Origin: Lysobacteraceae bacterium
GTDB lineage: Bacteria; Pseudomonadota; Gammaproteobacteria; Steroidobacterales; Steroidobacteraceae
Direction of reading: 5' to 3'
DNA length: 6,033 nucleotides
Assembly: GCA_012516015.1 (NCBI GenBank)
Contig: JAAYXG010000236.1
Coordinates: forward strand, 1-6,033
Shown here piece by piece: positions 1 through 6,033 of the stretch; within the stretch, counting starts at the first letter, position 1; every line of letters begins with the position of its first letter. A model generated the notes under the pieces. That model made no database searches, was not told the origin of the DNA, and was given only the letters and a program-made list of their open reading frames with translations. Made by a program: the position numbers and the translations under genes.

Positions 1-417
1 CGGACGCGAGAGGAAGTTGCCTTCGCGGAAACGTTGCACGGGACCGGACACGTTGTGCGGGGTCGTCGACTCGTTGTTGGTGAAGTCGCCTTGGATGTTG
101 TACGCCCATTCGTGAAACGTGTGATAGTGGATGTACGCGCCCTGCGCACCCGGCGGGACGTACAGAATGCGCAGCGTACCGTTGTCGTTCGGTCCGCGCC
201 AAAGAGTGCGTGTACCCCAGTTGGTGGTCCCGTAATTGCCGCGCTCCATGGGCATGCGCTCGACATCGAGCACGCGCACGGATTTGAACGGAGCCACCGC
301 GGTCGACCGCTGCTCGTGCGCCGGGGTCTCTGCCGCACAGGCGGTGAGAGCACAGATCGCGCTCAGCGCCACGACCGCACGGCGAGCGCTCTTCAACGGG
401 AATGATCTCAACGTCAT
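1..417 (-). CDS. Cupin-domain lipoprotein, partial (C-terminus beyond left edge)
   Basis: The minus frame is open from an ATG at 417 to the window edge (139 codons, no stop), so the 3' end is missing. The N-terminus is a lipoprotein signal peptide: basic residues (K9, R12, R13), a hydrophobic stretch at about 14-26 and the lipobox LTAC with Cys27, so the protein is probably anchored in the envelope, facing the periplasm. A cupin motif 1 follows: H97-x-H99-x3-E103-x6-G110 (core HYHTFHEW). In the family these His and Glu residues bind a divalent metal. The later stretch REGNFLSRP resembles the region before motif 2 in ChrR-like cupins, but motif 2 itself is off the window. A good ribosome site, AGGGGG, lies 6 bases before the ATG. 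The substrate is unknown: cupins include dioxygenases, isomerases and sensors, so I name only the fold. It lies 108 bp downstream of the LysR gene on the same strand and has its own promoter candidate. Confidence 0.85.
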   Translation of the reverse strand, partial: MTLRSFPLKSARRAVVALSAICALTACAAETPAHEQRSTAVAPFKSVRVLDVERMPMERGNYGTTNWGTRTLWRGPNDNGTLRILYVPPGAQGAYIHYHTFHEWAYNIQGDFTNNESTTPHNVSGPVQRFREGNFLSRP

Positions 418-441
418 CGCTACCCCCTGGTTAGTCGTCTC

Positions 442-467
442 AGTCAACGTAGTTAGTTAGGTTGACT
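442..467. repeat. Perfect 7+7 inverted repeat, candidate operator or leader hairpin
   Basis: AGTCAAC (442-448) and GTTGACT (461-467) are exact reverse complements separated by 12 bases that contain a GTTA tandem. The repeat lies in the gap between the LysR and cupin genes, 25 bases upstream of the cupin ATG, and starts at the predicted transcript start. It could be a repressor operator. As RNA it would form a 7-bp stem with a 12-nt loop in the leader. It has no U-tract, so it does not look like an intrinsic terminator. Confidence 0.5.
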
Positions 468-474
468 TCGCGGG

Positions 475-503
475 AGCATTGCCCGTGACGCTCGCGCTGT
501 CAA
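475..503 (-). promoter_or_regulatory. Candidate sigma-70 promoter of the cupin lipoprotein gene
   Basis: On the minus strand a perfect -35 hexamer TTGACA (498-503) is followed after exactly 17 bases by AATGCT (475-480), a weak -10 with 3 of 6 consensus bases. The predicted transcript start is near 468, giving a leader of about 50 nt before the ATG at 417. The weak -10 is the main doubt. Confidence 0.45.
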
Positions 504-525
504 GCAGCGCCGCCTGGCGAGAAAA

Positions 526-1473
526 TCAGGCTTGGGAGTCGGCGTTGTGCTCCTCCGCTGGGGTCTCAGCGAGGCTGGTGCGAGTGGCCGCGGCGACCGT
601 CATCGCCGTCTCGACGAAATTTAACACCGCTACGGCAGATTCGTCGGCCCGATGCGCGATGCCAAGGGCTGCCCGTATCGGCGTGCCCACCAACGATAGG
701 TAACGGACCGCTTGAGGCTGCAGCCCTTCCATGCTGCGCGGCACGACCGAGATCCCGAGCGACGCCGCGACCAGGTTGATCGTCGAGGACAACTGCGGCG
801 CGAGTTGGCCGATGCGGGGTGTGAAGCCCGCCGATTCGCAAGCTTCGATCACGGCATCCGCGAGACCGGGCCGCACGGCGCGCGGATAAAGGATGAAGGT
901 CTCGTTCTCGAGCGCCCGCAACTCGACGTTCGTCTGCGCGGCCAACGGATGATTGGCGGGAACGGCAACGACCATCTCCTCGCTTTCCAGAAGATGGAGC
1001 GTCAGCCCCTCTCCCGCACTCACGGGCGGACGAACGAACGCGGCGTCGATCCGCCCGTCTGCAAGCGCGATCGAGAGCTCCGTCGACTTGTGCTCTTCCA
1101 GGGCGAGCTCGACCTCGGGGTAGTGCGCGCGAAACGATTGGAAGGTACTCATGACGAGCGGGTTGAAGGATGCCGATTCCGTAAAGCCCACGCGTACTTC
1201 CCCTTTCAACCCACGTGCGGCGCGCTGCGCCAGCAGCACGGCACGACGCACATCGCCCAAGATCCGGCTCACCTCCGTTGCGAATAGCCGCCCCGCCTCC
1301 GTGAGCTCCACGCGATAGCCCGAGCGATCGAACAGCTCCACGCCGAGCTCCTGCTCAAGCGCCTTGATCTGCTGCGTGAGCGGCGGTTGCGCGATGTGCA
1401 GCCGTTTGGCCGCGCGCGTGAAGTTCCGCTCTTCGGCGACGGCGAGGAAATATCGGAGATGGCGCAGTTCCAC
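526..1473 (-). CDS. LysR-type transcriptional regulator, probable regulator of the prp operon
   Basis: The 315-residue product has the usual LysR length. It starts with the typical N-terminus [14 protein letters not shown] and has a winged helix-turn-helix at about residues 1-60 ([20 protein letters not shown]), a linker helix at 60-90, and a periplasmic-binding-like effector domain from GEVRVGF (residue 91) to about 295. The N-terminus resembles the CatR/BenM/CbnR aromatic-type subgroup, from memory. I chose the GTG at 1473 because it begins exactly where family members begin. An in-frame ATG at 1530 would add 19 unconserved residues, cross the candidate LysR box and overlap the prpC leader. 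Neither start has a strong ribosome site. A TATGAT on the minus strand at 1486-1491 could give a very short leader. The gene is divergent from prpC across 122 bp, the classical arrangement for a LysR activator and its target. The effector is inferred to be a pathway intermediate, possibly 2-methylcitrate, but the sequence does not show this. Confidence 0.93.
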   Translation of the reverse strand: MELRHLRYFLAVAEERNFTRAAKRLHIAQPPLTQQIKALEQELGVELFDRSGYRVELTEAGRLFATEVSRILGDVRRAVLLAQRAARGLKGEVRVGFTESASFNPLVMSTFQSFRAHYPEVELALEEHKSTELSIALADGRIDAAFVRPPVSAGEGLTLHLLESEEMVVAVPANHPLAAQTNVELRALENETFILYPRAVRPGLADAVIEACESAGFTPRIGQLAPQLSSTINLVAASLGISVVPRSMEGLQPQAVRYLSLVGTPIRAALGIAHRADESAVAVLNFVETAMTVAAATRTSLAETPAEEHNADSQA

Positions 1474-1477
1474 GTCG

Positions 1478-1492
1478 ATACTTAAATCATAT
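1478..1492. promoter_or_regulatory. Candidate LysR box (ATAC-N7-ATAT, T-N11-A)
   Basis: ATAC (1478-1481), seven bases, then ATAT (1489-1492) matches the CatR/CbnR-type recognition site ATAC-N7-GTAT with one mismatch and keeps the T-N11-A core (T1479, A1491). It lies 5 bp upstream of the regulator's GTG start. It covers a TATGAT that could be the regulator's own -10 on the minus strand (1486-1491), an arrangement that would allow autorepression. Its centre is about 66 bp upstream of the predicted prpC transcript start, where LysR recognition sites usually sit. Confidence 0.5.
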
Positions 1493-1507
1493 GAAGACGG
1501 AACGTGG

Positions 1508-1544
1508 AATGTATTTTCATTTGCCGGCATGCGCCACTTATTCT
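1508..1544 (+). promoter_or_regulatory. Candidate activator-dependent promoter of prpCDB with LysR activation half-site
   Basis: A weak -35 TTCATT (1516-1521) and -10 TATTCT (1539-1544) are spaced by 17 bases, predicting a transcript start near 1551 and a leader of about 45 nt. A small inverted repeat, AATG-N6-CATT (1508-1521), overlaps the -35 and is centred about 30 bp (three helical turns) from the LysR box. A poor -35 overlapped by a second regulator contact fits LysR activation. All hexamers are weak, so the exact position is uncertain. Confidence 0.3.
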
Positions 1545-1595
1545 TCTCGCGTCGCGTACGCGCGCCGCCCGCCCGCGATTTTCACGAGGTCGATG

Positions 1596-2768
1596 ATGAG
1601 CGAACCAGCGCATTCCAGCCGCCCGGCGAAAAAATCCGTCGCCTTGTCCGGCGTTGTCGCCGGCAATACTGCCCTCTGCACCGTCGGTCGTACCGGCAAC
1701 GACCTGCGCTACCGCGGTTACGATATCCTAGAGATCGCCGAGGCATGCGAGTTCGAAGAGATTGCGTACTTGCTGATCTACGGCAAGCTGCCGAACCGGC
1801 CCGAGCTTGCAGCTTACAAGACGCGCCTGCGGACGCTGCGCGGGCTGCCCGCGATCGTCCGCGCCGCCCTGGAACTCCTTCCCGCAAACACGCACCCGAT
1901 GGACGTGCTGCGGACCGGCGTCTCGGTCCTCGGCTGTGCATCGCCCGAGCGGGAGACGCACGAGACCGCGGGGGCACGCGCGATCGCCGACAAGCTCATC
2001 GCGTCGCTCGGATCGATGCTCGCCTATTGGTACCATTACAGCCACAACGGCGTACGCATCGAAACGCAGACCGCGGACGATTCGATCGGCGGCCACTTCC
2101 TTCACCTGCTGCATCAGCGCGAGCCTTCCGAGGCTTGGGTACGCGCAATGCACACCTCTTTGATCCTGTACGCCGAGCACGAGTTCAATGCATCCACGTT
2201 TACGGCGCGCGTGATCGCCGGAACCGGCTCGGACATGTACTCCAGCATCGTCGGCGCGATCGGCGCGTTGCGCGGACCGAAGCACGGCGGTGCGAACGAA
2301 GTGGCTTTCGATATCCAAAGCCGCTACGACACGCCGGACGAGGCCGAGGCCGATATTCGCGCGCGCATCGCGCGTAAAGAGGTCATCATCGGCTTCGGTC
2401 ACCCGGTTTACACGGTTTCCGATCCTCGCAACCAGATCATCAAGGCCGTCGCGCGCCGTCTATCGAACGACGCGGGCGACATGAAGCTCTTCGCGATCGC
2501 AGAACGCATCGAAAGCGTGATGGCGGACGCGAAGCGCATGTTCCCCAACCTCGATTGGTTCTCCGCCGTCTCGTATCACTTGATGGGCGTGCCCACCGCC
2601 ATGTTCACGCCATTGTTCGTGGTGTCGCGCACGACCGGCTGGGCCGCTCACGTCATCGAGCAGCGTGCGGACGGCAAGATCATTCGTCCTTCCGCCAACT
2701 ACACGGGCCCGGATCAAGCAGCTTTCGTGCCGCTCGCAGAGCGCACCGTGTCATTCGCAACGGAGTGA
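1596..2768 (+). CDS. prpC: 2-methylcitrate synthase PrpC
   Basis: This enzyme condenses propionyl-CoA with oxaloacetate to 2-methylcitrate, the first step of the 2-methylcitrate cycle, in the cytoplasm. The 390-residue product matches the E. coli PrpC pattern throughout: [20 protein letters not shown] near the N-terminus, [22 protein letters not shown], and the citrate synthase catalytic triad at H230 (GPKHGG), H269 (GFGHPVY) and D320 (PNLDWF). The C-terminus has [12 protein letters not shown], typical of PrpC rather than of housekeeping GltA. Two adjacent ATGs (1593, 1596) are possible. The second is preferred because GAGGT (1586-1590) sits 5 bases upstream of it. An upstream in-frame ATG at 1491 would add 35 unconserved residues that cross the regulatory region. 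It is the first gene of the prpC-prpD-prpB operon and diverges from the LysR gene. PrpC enzymes often have some citrate synthase activity. The assignment is very secure. Confidence 0.97.
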   Translation: MSEPAHSSRPAKKSVALSGVVAGNTALCTVGRTGNDLRYRGYDILEIAEACEFEEIAYLLIYGKLPNRPELAAYKTRLRTLRGLPAIVRAALELLPANTHPMDVLRTGVSVLGCASPERETHETAGARAIADKLIASLGSMLAYWYHYSHNGVRIETQTADDSIGGHFLHLLHQREPSEAWVRAMHTSLILYAEHEFNASTFTARVIAGTGSDMYSSIVGAIGALRGPKHGGANEVAFDIQSRYDTPDEAEADIRARIARKEVIIGFGHPVYTVSDPRNQIIKAVARRLSNDAGDMKLFAIAERIESVMADAKRMFPNLDWFSAVSYHLMGVPTAMFTPLFVVSRTTGWAAHVIEQRADGKIIRPSANYTGPDQAAFVPLAERTVSFATE

Positions 2769-2773
2769 TTCAG

Positions 2774-4234
2774 ATGTCCCAAAGCGCCAATGCGCAGCGG
2801 CCAGCACCCGATCAAGTGTTGGTCGATATCGCCGATTACGTGCTCGACTACGAGGTCGAGAGTGCACTTGCATACGACACAGCACACTGGTGTCTGCTCG
2901 ATACGCTCGGCTGCGGGCTCGAAGCGCTCGAGTATCCGGCGTGCACGAAGCTGCTCGGACCCATCGTGCCCGGGACCATCGTTGCGCACGGCGCGAAAGT
3001 CCCCGGCACTCCGTATCAACTTGATCCGGTGCAGGCCGCGTTCAACATCGGCACGATGATCCGCTGGCTCGATTTCAACGACACATGGCTCGCGGCGGAA
3101 TGGGGCCATCCGTCCGACAACCTCGGCGGCATCCTCGCGACCGCCGACTGGCTCTCGCGCCGGAACGTTGCCGCGGGACGCGCACCGCTCAAGATGCGCG
3201 ATGTGCTCACCGCGATGATCAAGGCGCATGAGATTCAGGGTTGCTTGGCGCTCGAGAACTCGTTCAACAAGGTGGGGCTCGATCACGTCGTGCTGGTGAA
3301 AGTCGCTTCGACCGCCGTCGTCTCGCGGCTGCTCGGATTGTCTCGCGATGAGATCATCAACGCGCTGTCGCACGCGTGGGTCGACGGACAGAGCCTGCGG
3401 ACCTATCGCCATGCGCCGAACACCGGATCGCGCAAGAGCTGGGCGGCGGGCGATGCAACGAGCCGAGCCGTGCGCCTCGCGTTGATCGCGGCGACTGGCG
3501 AGATGGGCTACCCGTCGGTCCTGACCGCCAAGACTTGGGGCTTCTATGACGTTCTGTTCAAGGGCCAGCCGTTCAAGTTTCAGCGGCCGTACGGCTCGTA
3601 CGTCATGGAGAACGTGCTCTTCAAGATCTCCTTCCCCGCCGAGTTCCACTCGCAAACAGCGGTCGAAGCCGCGATGGAAGCGAGAAGGCGTCTGCTCGAG
3701 GCGGGCTACACGCCCGATGACATCGCACGCATCACCGTGCGCACGCACGAGGCGTGCATCCGCATCATCGACAAGAAGGGTCCGCTCTCGAATCCGGCCG
3801 ACCGCGATCATTGCGTGCAGTACATGATCGCCGTTCCGCTGCTTTTCGGACGTCTGACTGCCGCCGACTACGAAGATGATGTCGCGAGCGATCCCCGCAT
3901 CGATGCGCTTCGCGCGAAGATCGAGTGCGTCGAGGATCCGCAGTTCACCGCGGACTACCACGATCCGGACAAGCGCTCGATCGCGAATGGGCTCACCGTT
4001 CATCTCAAGGACGGACGGACGCTCGATGAGATCGTCATCGAATACCCGATCGGACACAAGCGACGCCGGTCCGAAGGCATTCCGCTGCTTCAGCAGAAGT
4101 TCGAGCGCAATCTCGCGCGGCGCTTCGCCGACAAGCAGCGCAACGCGATTCTGGCCGCATCGAAAGAGCGAGCCGCACTCGAGCAGATGTCCGTGAACGA
4201 GTACGTCGACCTATACACGCCGCAAACACCATGA
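2774..4234 (+). CDS. prpD: 2-methylcitrate dehydratase PrpD
   Basis: A cofactor-free MmgE/PrpD-family dehydratase that converts 2-methylcitrate to 2-methyl-cis-aconitate. The 486-residue product is close to E. coli PrpD (483). Conserved blocks include [17 protein letters not shown] (41-57), [20 protein letters not shown] (96-115), [18 protein letters not shown] (201-218), [15 protein letters not shown] (286-300), [16 protein letters not shown] (323-338) and VNEYVDLY near the C-terminus. The layout is a helical N-terminal domain (about 1-275) and an alpha/beta C-terminal domain (about 280-470). The ATG at 2774 lies 5 bp after the prpC stop, with GGAG (2762-2765) inside the end of prpC as ribosome site. 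Its stop overlaps the prpB start (ATGA). No AcnD or PrpF is encoded here, so this locus uses the PrpD route, and a housekeeping aconitase elsewhere would have to rehydrate the product. No frameshift or missing block is visible. Confidence 0.97.
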   Translation: MSQSANAQRPAPDQVLVDIADYVLDYEVESALAYDTAHWCLLDTLGCGLEALEYPACTKLLGPIVPGTIVAHGAKVPGTPYQLDPVQAAFNIGTMIRWLDFNDTWLAAEWGHPSDNLGGILATADWLSRRNVAAGRAPLKMRDVLTAMIKAHEIQGCLALENSFNKVGLDHVVLVKVASTAVVSRLLGLSRDEIINALSHAWVDGQSLRTYRHAPNTGSRKSWAAGDATSRAVRLALIAATGEMGYPSVLTAKTWGFYDVLFKGQPFKFQRPYGSYVMENVLFKISFPAEFHSQTAVEAAMEARRRLLEAGYTPDDIARITVRTHEACIRIIDKKGPLSNPADRDHCVQYMIAVPLLFGRLTAADYEDDVASDPRIDALRAKIECVEDPQFTADYHDPDKRSIANGLTVHLKDGRTLDEIVIEYPIGHKRRRSEGIPLLQQKFERNLARRFADKQRNAILAASKERAALEQMSVNEYVDLYTPQTP

Positions 4235-5142
4235 GCTATCTGATCGCAGATGATCTGCCGGACGCGCCGGCAGGAGAGCGCTTCGCACAGCTGCTCGAAA
4301 GACCGACGATCCTGCAGATACCTGGGGCCTACAACGGTCTATCCGCGCTGCAAGCCAAGCGCTCCGGCTTCGACGCGCTGTATCTGTCCGGCGCGGCGAT
4401 GAGCGCATCCATGGGCTTGCCCGATCTGGGCATCATTACCATCGATGACGTCTGCTTCTTCATTCGGCAGATCGCCCGTGCGAGCGGCTTGCCTGTGCTC
4501 GTCGACGGCGATACGGGCTACGGCGAAGCACTGAACGCCATGCACATGGTACGTTCGTTCGAAGAAGCCGGCGCCGCGGCCGTGCACATCGAGGATCAGA
4601 TATTGCCCAAGAAGTGCGGGCATCTGAGCGACAAACGGTTGCTCTCGCCCAACGACATGGCTGCGAAGATCGCCGCCGCCGTTCGCGCGCGGCGTCACTT
4701 GCGCATCATCGCACGCACTGATGCCGCCGCGAGCGAAGGTCTCGAGGGTGCCGTCGCTCGAGCGAAGCTGTACTTGCAGGCAGGCGCCGATGCGATCTTT
4801 CCCGAAGCGCTGACGAGCGCGGAAATGTTCCGGGAGTTCTCGCGCCGCGTCCAAGCGCCGCTCCTCGCGAACATGACCGAGTTCGGGCGGACGCCTCCGT
4901 TCACTGCGAAAGAATTCGAATCGATGGGTTACCGTATGGTGATCTGGCCCGTCAGCGCGCTGCGCGTCGCCGCGAAGGCGCACGAGCGGCTCTACCAAGC
5001 ATTGAAGAACGAAGGCTCGGCGCAGAGCATGCTGCCTCAGATGCAAACGCGGCACGAGCTGTACGAGACGATCGACTACGCCCGCTACGAAGCGCTCGAT
5101 TCGTCGATCGTGCGCAGCATCGTGCCCGATGGCGCGGGATGA
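4231..5142 (+). CDS. prpB: 2-methylisocitrate lyase PrpB (MmgF/YqiQ-like)
   Basis: Splits 2-methylisocitrate into pyruvate and succinate, the last step of the cycle. It is a 303-residue member of the isocitrate lyase/PEP mutase superfamily. Visible active-site residues are D92 and D94 (LVDGDTGYG, Mg2+ site), the signature KKCGH with catalytic C129 and H131, R162 (ARTDA), E192 (FPEAL) and N214 (LLANMTEFG). KKCGH separates lyases of this group from the phosphonate mutases and oxaloacetate hydrolases of the same fold. Wording such as [40 protein letters not shown] and YEALD resembles Bacillus MmgF/YqiQ more than E. coli PrpB, judged from memory. The ATG lies within the prpD stop (ATGA) and has no clear ribosome site, so translation is probably coupled to prpD. 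It is the last gene of the operon. No clear intrinsic terminator follows. Confidence 0.94.
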   Translation: MSYLIADDLPDAPAGERFAQLLERPTILQIPGAYNGLSALQAKRSGFDALYLSGAAMSASMGLPDLGIITIDDVCFFIRQIARASGLPVLVDGDTGYGEALNAMHMVRSFEEAGAAAVHIEDQILPKKCGHLSDKRLLSPNDMAAKIAAAVRARRHLRIIARTDAAASEGLEGAVARAKLYLQAGADAIFPEALTSAEMFREFSRRVQAPLLANMTEFGRTPPFTAKEFESMGYRMVIWPVSALRVAAKAHERLYQALKNEGSAQSMLPQMQTRHELYETIDYARYEALDSSIVRSIVPDGAG

Positions 5143-5201
5143 CGTGCGCTCGCGAGCTTCGACTCACCGCGCTAACTAGGTCATCTTATCCATTGACGAG
5201 A

Positions 5202-5229
5202 CTGACGGCCGCGGCCACTCTTATATATA
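5202..5229 (+). promoter_or_regulatory. Candidate promoter of the VOC gene in the 5143-5315 gap
   Basis: CTGACG (5202-5207) and TATATA (5224-5229) are 16 bases apart. TATATG (5226-5231) with an 18-base spacer is an alternative. The TA run at 5221-5230 is the most AT-rich spot in a GC-rich gap. It implies a leader of about 80 nt. TTGACG at 5193-5198 looks better as a -35 but is 23 bases from the TA run. I see no gene or RNA in the rest of the gap, and no U-tract terminator after prpB. Confidence 0.4.
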
Positions 5230-5246
5230 TGTAGCGGGGCGGCCGC
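5207..5246. repeat. GC-rich palindromes flanking the TA-rich -10 candidate
   Basis: The perfect palindrome GGCCGCGGCC (5207-5216) lies before the TA run and the perfect palindrome GCGGCCGC (5239-5246) lies after it. Their halves also pair with each other (GCGGCC at 5211-5216 with GGCCGC at 5241-5246). Paired sites around a -10 suggest a dimeric repressor site. In a GC-rich genome such palindromes can also arise by chance. Confidence 0.35.
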
Positions 5247-5280
5247 TCGTCGCGGCAGAACGCCGATGTCAACTCGATTC

Positions 5281-5308
5281 GGGGCCACGTCCCCTCGTGC
5301 TCAGGAGA
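5281..5308 (+). promoter_or_regulatory. VOC gene leader: small hairpin and ribosome binding site
   Basis: AGGAGA (5303-5308) is a strong Shine-Dalgarno sequence 7 bases before the ATG at 5316 and fixes that start. Just upstream, GGGG-CCACGT-CCCC (5281-5294) can form a 4-bp stem with a 6-nt loop. The ribosome site is well supported; a role for the hairpin is only a possibility. Confidence 0.6.
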
Positions 5309-5315
5309 ATCTTGC

Positions 5316-6033
5316 ATGCCGCTAAAACGGCCGGTCGATCTCGAGAACGCATGCCAGCCCATTGGTCAAAGCAGACGAGATCTGCTCAAGTCGGCTGCGG
5401 GTCTCCTGCTGGCGGCCTCGGTCGCGACGCTGCCTTGGCGATCTGCACGAGCGGCCGGGGCCGCTTCGACTCAGCAATGGGGCGATACCGCAACGCTTGT
5501 CTCTGCCATCGGCGCGGGCACCCTCGCCGCATCGAGCGTTGCCGAAACCGTAGAGGCGTATCGCAAGGGATTCGGGTACGTCGAACACTACCGCGGGCGA
5601 GTACCCAGAGAGATGGCCGACTTTTGGGGCGTCCCCGCGATGGCCGGGCGCGCCGTGTCCGTCGTGGGAGCACCGGGCTATCAGCGCGGCATGATCCGCA
5701 TCGTCGAGCTCGGCAATGATTTCAAGGAAGTGTCGTATCCCGAAACGCTCGGATGGATCGCGCTCGAGATTCACGTCCGCTCTCCCGACGAGCTCGTCGA
5801 CGAGCTCAAGGGTCTTCCCTTCGTTCACACCGGCGGCCCCGCCACGGCCAACGATCGCGAAGGCAAGCCGCTCTATCGTGCTGCCCAGTTCAAAGGCCCT
5901 TCGGGCGAGCCGCTGTACATGACTCAGCACATGCAGCTCGACGAATTGATGCCGGTCGGTCGCAACAACGTGGGCCCGCTGTTCATTCAAACCGTGGCGA
6001 CGACTTCCTATCGAGAAACGCTCGACTTCTATC
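5316..6033 (+). CDS. Tat-exported VOC (glyoxalase-fold) family protein, partial (3' end beyond right edge)
   Basis: The frame is open from the ATG at 5316 to the window edge (239 full codons). The start is set by AGGAGA 7 bases upstream. Residues 19-25, SRRDLLK, form a twin-arginine motif, followed by a hydrophobic segment (about 26-40) and a probable signal peptidase site after ARA (residue 46), so the protein is likely exported folded by the Tat system. After it, about residues 60-205 look like a VOC module: a beta-strand GMIRIVEL (about 125-132), the strand LGWIALEIHV (145-154), then a helix SPDELVDELKG, and a FKGPSGEPLYMTQ strand pair. NVGPLFIQTVATTSYRETLDFY (split as NVGPLFIQTV and ATTSYRETLDFY) at 218-239 looks like the start of a second module. 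VOC proteins include dioxygenases, glyoxalases and epimerases, often with bound metal. The substrate here is unknown. The gene is codirectional with the prp operon but separated by 173 bp with its own promoter candidate. Confidence 0.82.
   Translation, partial: MPLKRPVDLENACQPIGQSRRDLLKSAAGLLLAASVATLPWRSARAAGAASTQQWGDTATLVSAIGAGTLAASSVAETVEAYRKGFGYVEHYRGRVPREMADFWGVPAMAGRAVSVVGAPGYQRGMIRIVELGNDFKEVSYPETLGWIALEIHVRSPDELVDELKGLPFVHTGGPATANDREGKPLYRAAQFKGPSGEPLYMTQHMQLDELMPVGRNNVGPLFIQTVATTSYRETLDFY

Noticed and set aside
712..1287. A 191-codon plus-strand frame inside the LysR gene
   Set aside because: It is antisense to a well-conserved LysR effector domain and has no recognisable motif.
1491..1595. 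N-terminal extension of PrpC from the ATG at 1491
   Set aside because: The extra 35 residues are not part of PrpC proteins, cover the LysR box and promoter candidates, and the ATG at 1596 has a ribosome site.
1364..2377. A 337-codon plus-strand frame over the LysR 5' end and prpC
   Set aside because: Its product is low-complexity Arg/Ala-rich sequence, and it is out of frame with prpC, whose protein is strongly conserved.
2714..4057. A 447-codon open frame on the minus strand opposite prpD
   Set aside because: It lies entirely antisense to an unmistakable prpD, has no recognisable domain, and is rich in Arg, Asp and Val as expected for the reverse shadow of a GC-rich gene.
4339..5055. A 238-codon minus-strand frame opposite prpB
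   Set aside because: It is an antisense shadow of prpB, with no family resemblance.
5148..5157. GCTCGCGAGC palindrome just after the prpB stop as a terminator
   Set aside because: It has no loop and no following T-run, so it cannot form a normal intrinsic terminator hairpin.
5239..5246. NotI site GCGGCCGC as a sign of cloning or vector sequence
   Set aside because: An isolated NotI site is expected at times in GC-rich DNA, and nothing around it resembles vector sequence.
5322..5990. A 222-codon minus-strand frame opposite the VOC gene
   Set aside because: The plus-strand frame has a strong ribosome site, a Tat signal and a VOC-like pattern; the minus frame has none of these.

Overview
The window (about 6 kb, GC-rich, dense coding on both strands) carries a 2-methylcitrate-cycle operon for propionyl-CoA breakdown, its probable LysR-type regulator, and one exported metalloenzyme-fold protein at each edge. 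The organism is a high-GC bacterium, most likely a proteobacterium. PrpC and PrpD closely resemble, from memory, the enterobacterial enzymes, and the outer genes have a lipoprotein signal and a twin-arginine signal. Taxonomy cannot be fixed from this window.

Layout, left to right. Positions 1-417 (minus) hold the N-terminal part of a cupin lipoprotein that runs off the left edge. Positions 418-525 hold its probable promoter and a perfect 7+7 inverted repeat. Positions 526-1473 (minus) encode a LysR-type regulator. Positions 1474-1595 form a divergent control region with a good LysR-box candidate. Three plus-strand genes follow in a tight operon: prpC (1596-2768), prpD (2774-4234, 5 bp later) and prpB (4231-5142, overlapping prpD by 4 bp). 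Positions 5143-5315 are a non-coding gap with a candidate promoter inside GC-rich palindromes. From 5316 to the right edge runs the start of a Tat-exported VOC/glyoxalase-fold protein. No gap exceeds 300 bases.

How the genes work together: PrpC condenses propionyl-CoA with oxaloacetate to 2-methylcitrate. PrpD dehydrates this to 2-methyl-cis-aconitate. A housekeeping aconitase, not present here, would make 2-methylisocitrate, and PrpB splits that to pyruvate and succinate. The window has no prpE, acnD or prpF. The likely input is therefore propionyl-CoA from internal catabolism, unless a propionate activator lies elsewhere. The divergent LysR protein replaces the sigma-54 PrpR or GntR regulators usual for prp loci, and the control region fits the classical LysR layout.

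I found no mobile element, CRISPR array, tRNA or rRNA. The core is a known pathway. The less ordinary points are the regulator, the prpC-prpD-prpB order, the Bacillus-like lyase beside enterobacterial-like PrpC and PrpD, and the two exported cupin and VOC proteins of unknown substrate.
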